DNA of 64,000 nucleotides from Leisingera daeponensis (GTDB lineage Bacteria; Pseudomonadota; Alphaproteobacteria; Rhodobacterales; Rhodobacteraceae). Position 1 is the stretch's first letter; every line of letters starts with the position of its first letter. The notes under the pieces were generated by a model. That model ran no database searches, had not been told where the DNA came from, and worked only from the letters and a program-made list of their open reading frames with translations. The stretch covers positions 20,606 to 84,605 of the forward strand of contig NZ_JAHVJA010000014.1 in the NCBI RefSeq assembly GCF_019801465.1, read 5' to 3'. Made by a program: the position numbers and the translations under genes. This document shows, piece after piece, positions 59,576 through 64,000 of this stretch.

Positions 59576-60556
59576 ATGCAATTGAACAAAATCTTACTGA
59601 TGCTTGCCCTCTGCTTGCCCTCCAGCCTTATTTCCCAGCCGATTGAGGAACAGCGTGTGAGTTTCGCCGCCGGAACATCCGGCGCGACGATCCAGGCGCA
59701 GATCACTGGCAGTGAAATAACCGATTACCTGCTGGGGGCAGGCCAGGGCCAGACCATGACCATCAGCTTTGAACCGGACAATCCGTCTGCCTATTTCAAC
59801 CTAATGCTCGGCGACGGCCCGGAGGCCATTCACATCGGTTCGGTTGCGGGCAACAGCTTTGAGGGAGTGCTGCCAGCGTCCGGAGACTACCGCATCCGGG
59901 TATACCTGATGCGCAATGCGGCGCGCCGGAACGAAACGGTTAATTATACCCTGAACATGTCGGTCAGCGGCAGCGCCGCCACCCCCCAAGCCTCCGGCGC
60001 GGACTATGCTGACGGGCTCAGCGGCGGTCCGGACTGGTGGCAGGTGACCGGGCTGACGGCCGGCGACACGCTGAACGTCCGCGCCGGCCCCGGAACGTCC
60101 CATGCCGTGGTCGGCGCCTTGGCCAATGGCGACCGCGCGCGCAATCTCGGCTGCCGGATGAACGGCGAAACCAGGTGGTGCCAGATCGAGGTGCCTGGCG
60201 GTCAGCCCTTTACCGGCTGGGCCGCCGGCCGCTACCTGCGCGAAGGATCAGCGCCGGGCAGCGGAAACTCTGGGGCGGCAAACGAAGCGGCCGGAATGAT
60301 CCCCTGCGCCCTGGCGCCGGACCAGCCGATGACCACGTGCAAGTTCCGCGTATCACGGGGACAGAGCGGCACGGCAAGCGTCTGGGTGACGCTCCCGGCG
60401 GGCGGCGAACGCTACCTCGATTTCCGCGACGGCCGCCTGGTCGGCAGTGACCCGGGCCTGTCCGTGCAGCAGGAAAAAACGGGAGATCTTAACCGCGTCC
60501 GCATTGGCGGATCGGAACGGTACGAATTGCCGGATGCCGTTCTCTACGGCGGGTAA
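59576..60556 (+). CDS. Secreted SH3b-domain protein
   Basis: 326 aa, GGGGAG before the ATG, signal peptide (ILLMLALCLPSSLISQP). Residues ~30-135 form a beta-rich domain (VSFAAGTSGATIQAQITGSEITDYLLGAGQGQTMTISFEPDNPSAYFNLM ... YTLNMSVSG), like the inhibitor/adhesin-type beta domain often before SH3b. The SH3b domain follows: LTAGDTLNVRAGPGTSHAVVGALANGDRARNLGCRMNGETRWCQIEVPGGQPFTGWAAGRYLRE (near 160-225). A C-terminal domain CALAPDQPMTTCKFRVSRGQSGTASVWVTLPAGGERYLDF has a likely disulfide. Periplasmic, function unknown. Confidence 0.85.
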   Translation: MQLNKILLMLALCLPSSLISQPIEEQRVSFAAGTSGATIQAQITGSEITDYLLGAGQGQTMTISFEPDNPSAYFNLMLGDGPEAIHIGSVAGNSFEGVLPASGDYRIRVYLMRNAARRNETVNYTLNMSVSGSAATPQASGADYADGLSGGPDWWQVTGLTAGDTLNVRAGPGTSHAVVGALANGDRARNLGCRMNGETRWCQIEVPGGQPFTGWAAGRYLREGSAPGSGNSGAANEAAGMIPCALAPDQPMTTCKFRVSRGQSGTASVWVTLPAGGERYLDFRDGRLVGSDPGLSVQQEKTGDLNRVRIGGSERYELPDAVLYGG

Positions 60557-60669
60557 GCAAGACAAGATTTCAAAAGCAGAAAAGGAGACGAGACGGATTA
60601 GCCCAGTCCAGAGCCGTGCAAGCGGCCAGTGCCGGCAATGGTAAATAACAGCGGAGGAGATCCAAACTC

Positions 60670-60951
60670 ATGAAACACGGGAAACTGAAGTCTTTGGCGG
60701 TGGCGGCGCTGATTGCAGCGATCGCTCTGCCGGGTCCAGGCGTCGCCTTGAGCGATGATGACAAGGCCAAGCTTGTCGGCGCGCTCGTCGGAATTGCGAT
60801 TGCTAAAAAAGTTGCTGAAAACCGGCAGGAAAAGAAAGCCCGCGGCGAACCGTACCAGCCAAGGAATGGTGTGATGTGCCTGCCCGAAGTCCGCAAATGC
60901 TACTGGAACAACCGGTATTCCTCGCGCTGGACCCATCATGAGTTCGACTGA
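60670..60951 (+). CDS. Small secreted hypothetical protein
   Basis: 93 aa, with GGAGGAG upstream. Signal-like start (LAVAALIAAIALPGPGVALSDDDK), a glycine/alanine helix LVGALVGIAIAKKVAENRQEK and a tail with two Cys (VMCLPEVRKCYWNN). It lies between the SH3b gene and the 147-aa gene on the same strand. No family recognised. Confidence 0.72.
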   Translation: MKHGKLKSLAVAALIAAIALPGPGVALSDDDKAKLVGALVGIAIAKKVAENRQEKKARGEPYQPRNGVMCLPEVRKCYWNNRYSSRWTHHEFD

Positions 60952-60965
60952 CAGGAGAGATTGAG

Positions 60966-61409
60966 ATGACACGAAAGCTTTTTTCCGCGGTTGCCGCAAC
61001 ACTCCTTCTGTCGGCCGGCACCGCCACAGCCCAGTCCGGACTGGAGCCAGCAGTCGAAGCGGACCTCGCAGTCACCGATTGGGTCGATCATGTTCTTGGC
61101 GACGCCTTCGACGCCTCGCACCGCAATTTGCTGAAATCGGTTGCACATCAAATGGCTGTGGCCGGGGTCTGTGACGGTTTCAATGTGGATAACGACAAGG
61201 CCAGCGCGGCGCTGGCCAAGGTGGCCGAAGGCCATAGCGAAGAGGACGAGGACTTTGATGCGGTTCAAGCCGCTGTCCTGATGTCATTAGGAGCCTACAT
61301 TGGCTTTGGCCGCGCCGCCCATGCAATGGACCCGGATGGTTTCTGCGCCCATGCCGAAGAGGAGCGCTCCGGTGAAGATGCGCCGCATCTGATCTACGCC
61401 GCCAACTGA
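60966..61409 (+). CDS. Secreted hypothetical protein
   Basis: 147 aa, signal peptide (FSAVAATLLLSAGTATAQS), then VTDWVDHVLGDAFDASHRNLLKSVAHQMAVAGVCDGFNVDNDKASAALAKVAEG, acidic loop HSEEDEDFD, and ALMSLGAYIGFGRAAHAMDPDGFCAHAEEER-type end. The two Cys probably form a disulfide. GGAGAG precedes the ATG, 14 bases after the previous gene, so the two are coupled. Unknown function. Confidence 0.75.
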   Translation: MTRKLFSAVAATLLLSAGTATAQSGLEPAVEADLAVTDWVDHVLGDAFDASHRNLLKSVAHQMAVAGVCDGFNVDNDKASAALAKVAEGHSEEDEDFDAVQAAVLMSLGAYIGFGRAAHAMDPDGFCAHAEEERSGEDAPHLIYAAN

Positions 61410-61449
61410 GGCGGAGCGTCTGCCGCAGCAGTCAGGCGCAGGCCATTCT

Positions 61450-61468
61450 GCCAGGCGCTCTGCCTGGC
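61450..61468 (+). terminator. Hairpin between the 147-aa gene and the peptidase gene
   Basis: GCCAGGC (61450-61456), GCTCT, GCCTGGC (61462-61468), 40 bases after the stop. No U run. Confidence 0.45.
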
Positions 61469-61547
61469 CTGATCCTCCTGCGGAGGCGTGCCGCATCATC
61501 GCCGCCGCTGGGGATCACGAAACCGGGGTGCAGCCAAGGAGTTTGCC

Positions 61548-63617
61548 ATGAGTGTTTTTCGTCTGTTGTCCACCACTGCCATCTGTGCCCTGATGTCCGC
61601 TGCCGCCTCGGCACAGGACAGTAGCCTGCCGGAACCTGGCCCGGATCAGCTGCAGTTTTCTGTCGAAAACATGGACCTCAGCGCCAACCCGGCAGAGGAC
61701 TTCTACCGGTATTCGTCCGGGGGCTGGTTGGACCGGGTGGAGCGGCCGGCGGATAAACCGGCGCATGGGGTTTTCTACATCATGATTGACAGGCTCATAA
61801 AGCAGGTCAGCATGGTTGCCGCCGAAGCGGGAAAACAGGCCGCGGACGCGCCCAAGGGCTCCCCCACGCAGCTTGTCGGAGACTTCTACAATGCCTTCAT
61901 GGATGCTGAAGCAATTGACGCGGCCGGTATCGATCCGATCCGGTCTATGCTGGATGATGTCGATGCCGTTTCTGATTTCAAAGATCTGACCAGGGTGATG
62001 GCGGCCCAGGCAGCGTCTTCGGGGCCTGCGCTGTTTGCGATGTTCGGCCCGTCCAAGGACCCGGCCGACGGCAGCAAACACGCCATGTTCTCGCTGGGGC
62101 AAACCTTTGGCATCGACCGCCATTTCCAGGAGATCCTGCGCGGCCCGGAAGACAGCGCTGAACTGATCGCCTACCGGACCTTCATCAACAACCTTCTGTT
62201 GGCAGCGGGATATGAGGCGGAGGAGGCATCGCGGGTTGCCGATCTGTCGCTGTCGATCGAGCGCAGGCTGTACAGCGTGTTCCTGACACCGGCAGAGGCC
62301 AAGGATCCGTCCAACAAGTTCGGGCGCAAGACCTATGCCGAGGTTCAGGCGGTCGCCCCCGAGGTGGACCTGGACCTGTACCTGGAAACCGTCGGCTTCG
62401 AGAAGCCCGAGTTCTTTTACATGTGGGAGCCGCGCGCGCTTGGCGGGGTTGCGGAGCTGTGGCGCACGACGCCTCTGGAAGATCTGAAAGACTACGTCAA
62501 ATACCGCATCATCGAGAAATACTCGCCCTTCCTCGCCAGCGGGCTGTACGACGCCTCGCTTGATTTCAAGGCGGCGCTGCTGGGCGCGCGCGAAGACTTG
62601 TCAAGATCGGAGCGCATCTATCAGCTTCTGCTCAAGAACCTTGGGCACCCGGCCAGCCAGCTGTATGTCGATAGATACTTCTCCGACCAAACCAAGGCGG
62701 AGATGCTCGACATGATCGAACGCATCAAGGCCGTGTTCAGCACCCGGATCGAAAACAGCGCATGGCTGTCGGAACCGACCAAGGAAGCCGCTTTGGAGAA
62801 GGTCGAGAAATTCTATTACAAGGTGGGCTACCCGGACAGCTGGATCGATTACAGCAGCGTCGACATCGGCCCTGATCCGGTGGCCAATATGACCGCGCTG
62901 GGAGCCTTTGGGATGCAGCGCGAGCTGAACAAGCTGGGGCGCCCTCCGGAGCACGAGGAGTTCAACGCCGAATCCACATTGCCGATCGCCATGAACGCGG
63001 CCTATTCGCCGCTGATCAACGGGTTTGAAATCACCGCCGCGATCACCCAGCCCCCGGCCTATTCCTCGAATATGGATGCGCCGCTGAAGTTTTGCCGGCT
63101 GGGCGCGATCATCGGCCATGAGATGACCCATGGCTTCGACTTCTCCGGCCGCCAGTACGACGCCGACGGCAATTTCCGCGACTGGTGGACGCCGGAGGAT
63201 ACCGAAGCCTTCCTGCAGGAAGCGAAGAAGCTGATCGACCAGGCCAATGCCTATGAGGTGCTGCCCGGCGTCTTCATCAACGGCCAGTTGGGGGTCGGCG
63301 AGAACATGGCCGATGTCGGCGGCATCACCTTGGCCTATGAAGCGCTGATGCAATACCTCGAAGAGCACCCGGGAGAGAATATTGAGATCGACGGCATGAC
63401 GCCCGCGCAGCGCTGCTTTGTGGCCTGGTCCCAGTTCTGGACCATGAAGGCGGCCGATACTTATCTGAGGACGATCGTGCTGAACGACGGCCACGCCCCG
63501 GATTTCTACCGGTCGGTGGCGGCGCTTCAGCATGTGGATGCCTGGTATGAAACGTTCGGCATAAAGGAAGGCGACCCGATGTGGCTTGCCCCCGAAAAAC
63601 GGTCGCGTGCTTGGTAG
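61548..63617 (+). CDS. M13-family metallopeptidase (neprilysin/PepO type)
   Basis: 689 aa from the ATG at 61548 (AAGGAG upstream), beginning a signal peptide (LLSTTAICALMSAAASAQ). The start of the mature chain, ENMDLSANPAEDFYRYSSGGWLDRV, is the usual M13 N-terminus. The substrate-binding NAAYSPLINGFEITAAITQPP region (near 482-502) precedes the zinc motif GAIIGHEMTHGFDFSGRQYDADGN (HExxH) and GENMADVGGITLAYEAL, whose Glu is the third zinc ligand. Likely a periplasmic oligopeptidase. It ends WYETFGIKEGDPMWLAPEKRSRAW, near the usual CxxW end but without the Cys. Confidence 0.92.
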   Translation: MSVFRLLSTTAICALMSAAASAQDSSLPEPGPDQLQFSVENMDLSANPAEDFYRYSSGGWLDRVERPADKPAHGVFYIMIDRLIKQVSMVAAEAGKQAADAPKGSPTQLVGDFYNAFMDAEAIDAAGIDPIRSMLDDVDAVSDFKDLTRVMAAQAASSGPALFAMFGPSKDPADGSKHAMFSLGQTFGIDRHFQEILRGPEDSAELIAYRTFINNLLLAAGYEAEEASRVADLSLSIERRLYSVFLTPAEAKDPSNKFGRKTYAEVQAVAPEVDLDLYLETVGFEKPEFFYMWEPRALGGVAELWRTTPLEDLKDYVKYRIIEKYSPFLASGLYDASLDFKAALLGAREDLSRSERIYQLLLKNLGHPASQLYVDRYFSDQTKAEMLDMIERIKAVFSTRIENSAWLSEPTKEAALEKVEKFYYKVGYPDSWIDYSSVDIGPDPVANMTALGAFGMQRELNKLGRPPEHEEFNAESTLPIAMNAAYSPLINGFEITAAITQPPAYSSNMDAPLKFCRLGAIIGHEMTHGFDFSGRQYDADGNFRDWWTPEDTEAFLQEAKKLIDQANAYEVLPGVFINGQLGVGENMADVGGITLAYEALMQYLEEHPGENIEIDGMTPAQRCFVAWSQFWTMKAADTYLRTIVLNDGHAPDFYRSVAALQHVDAWYETFGIKEGDPMWLAPEKRSRAW

Positions 63618-64000
63618 CAAGACCAAAAGGCAACAGGCCGATCCCGGTGGCTTGGTTCAGTTGAGGCGACGGGATTTCGCAATGGCGAGCTTTGGTCAAA
63701 GTAAACTTTCTGAGTTTCGCGCCTACAAAAACAACATGTCCGCTTCGGGTGGTTTTTGCCCGGCCCTTTGCGAAAGCAGCGAAGGTCGACTTCTTCCCCT
63801 GACATTCTGATGCCCTAGCAGATGCAGCAATGATCGAGCGCTTGCGGCAAAAGGCCGGTTTGTCCCGCAACCAGGTCATACGTAAGCGCTGTCCCGGCCC
63901 CACGTTGTAGCGCCTATCCGGTGCTGCGAGATTTTGCACATCTCATAGTGGGGAGTGCGTTTCGCAATGTGCGCTACAAATTCGTTTCTCAAATCGTTGG
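63618..64000. other. End of window, no gene recognised
   Basis: No coding region, tRNA or clear repeat was recognised in the last 380 bases. Short open frames on both strands lack family features. Confidence 0.4.

Overview
The window looks like chromosome or a large replicon from a marine alphaproteobacterium of the Rhodobacteraceae (Roseobacter group, Leisingera/Phaeobacter/Ruegeria-like). The reasons are high GC, tightly overlapping ATGA-type operons, the CbiZ-containing B12 uptake operon, and many small protein families I associate with roseobacters and rhizobia. This placement is inferred from gene content, not from a marker gene; no rRNA or tRNA was recognised.

Layout. 1-6.6 kb: a co-directional B12/cobinamide uptake operon (TonB-dependent receptor, BtuF-, BtuC- and BtuD-like genes, cbiZ, an unknown gene, exbB, two exbD, tonB) that carries its own energising complex. 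7.5-11.8 kb: a LysR regulator divergent from a polyamine-binding protein, agmatine deiminase and N-carbamoylputrescine amidase (agmatine to putrescine). 11.8-24.2 kb: small-molecule and detoxification genes (GST, isochorismatase-like, pirin, cupin, alpha/beta hydrolases, an EmrB/EmrA-like pump, regulators), interleaved with decayed IS fragments and two frameshifted genes. 24.2-30 kb: an accessory island with an unknown Cys-motif protein, a DUF4238 protein, an Abi-alpha (DUF4393)-like protein and several dispersed repeats.

30.1-54.3 kb is bounded by two nearly identical short tyrosine recombinase genes in the same orientation. Between them lie a WYL regulator, GFA and VOC proteins, a methyltransferase, a fatty acid desaturase and, at 36.5-52 kb, the most striking part of the window: two paralogous, partly syntenic copies of one gene set, with remnants of a third. 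The shared families are a ~80-aa protein divergent from a Crp/Fnr regulator, a convergent 62-aa protein, an 88-96-aa protein, a WGGWVTGG membrane protein, a 163-186-aa protein and a 64-aa Cys4 protein. Copy A carries hflK/hflC; copy B carries a Cys-repeat secreted protein, a DUF1611 protein and an amino-acid racemase instead. Six intergenic copies of a dyad CTRAC-N4-RTYAG, which has Crp/Fnr-type geometry, precede transcription units of both copies. The three 62-aa genes all keep this dyad 163-166 bp upstream and a GC-rich hairpin in their leaders. I propose a Crp/Fnr-controlled, duplicating stress or membrane module that exchanges cargo.

52-64 kb: a small basic protein too short for usual ORF cut-offs, DUF982, a cold-shock protein, the second recombinase, an MscS-family channel, an AraC regulator, secreted proteins and an M13 metallopeptidase. 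Repeat coordinates come from alignment by eye and are approximate.
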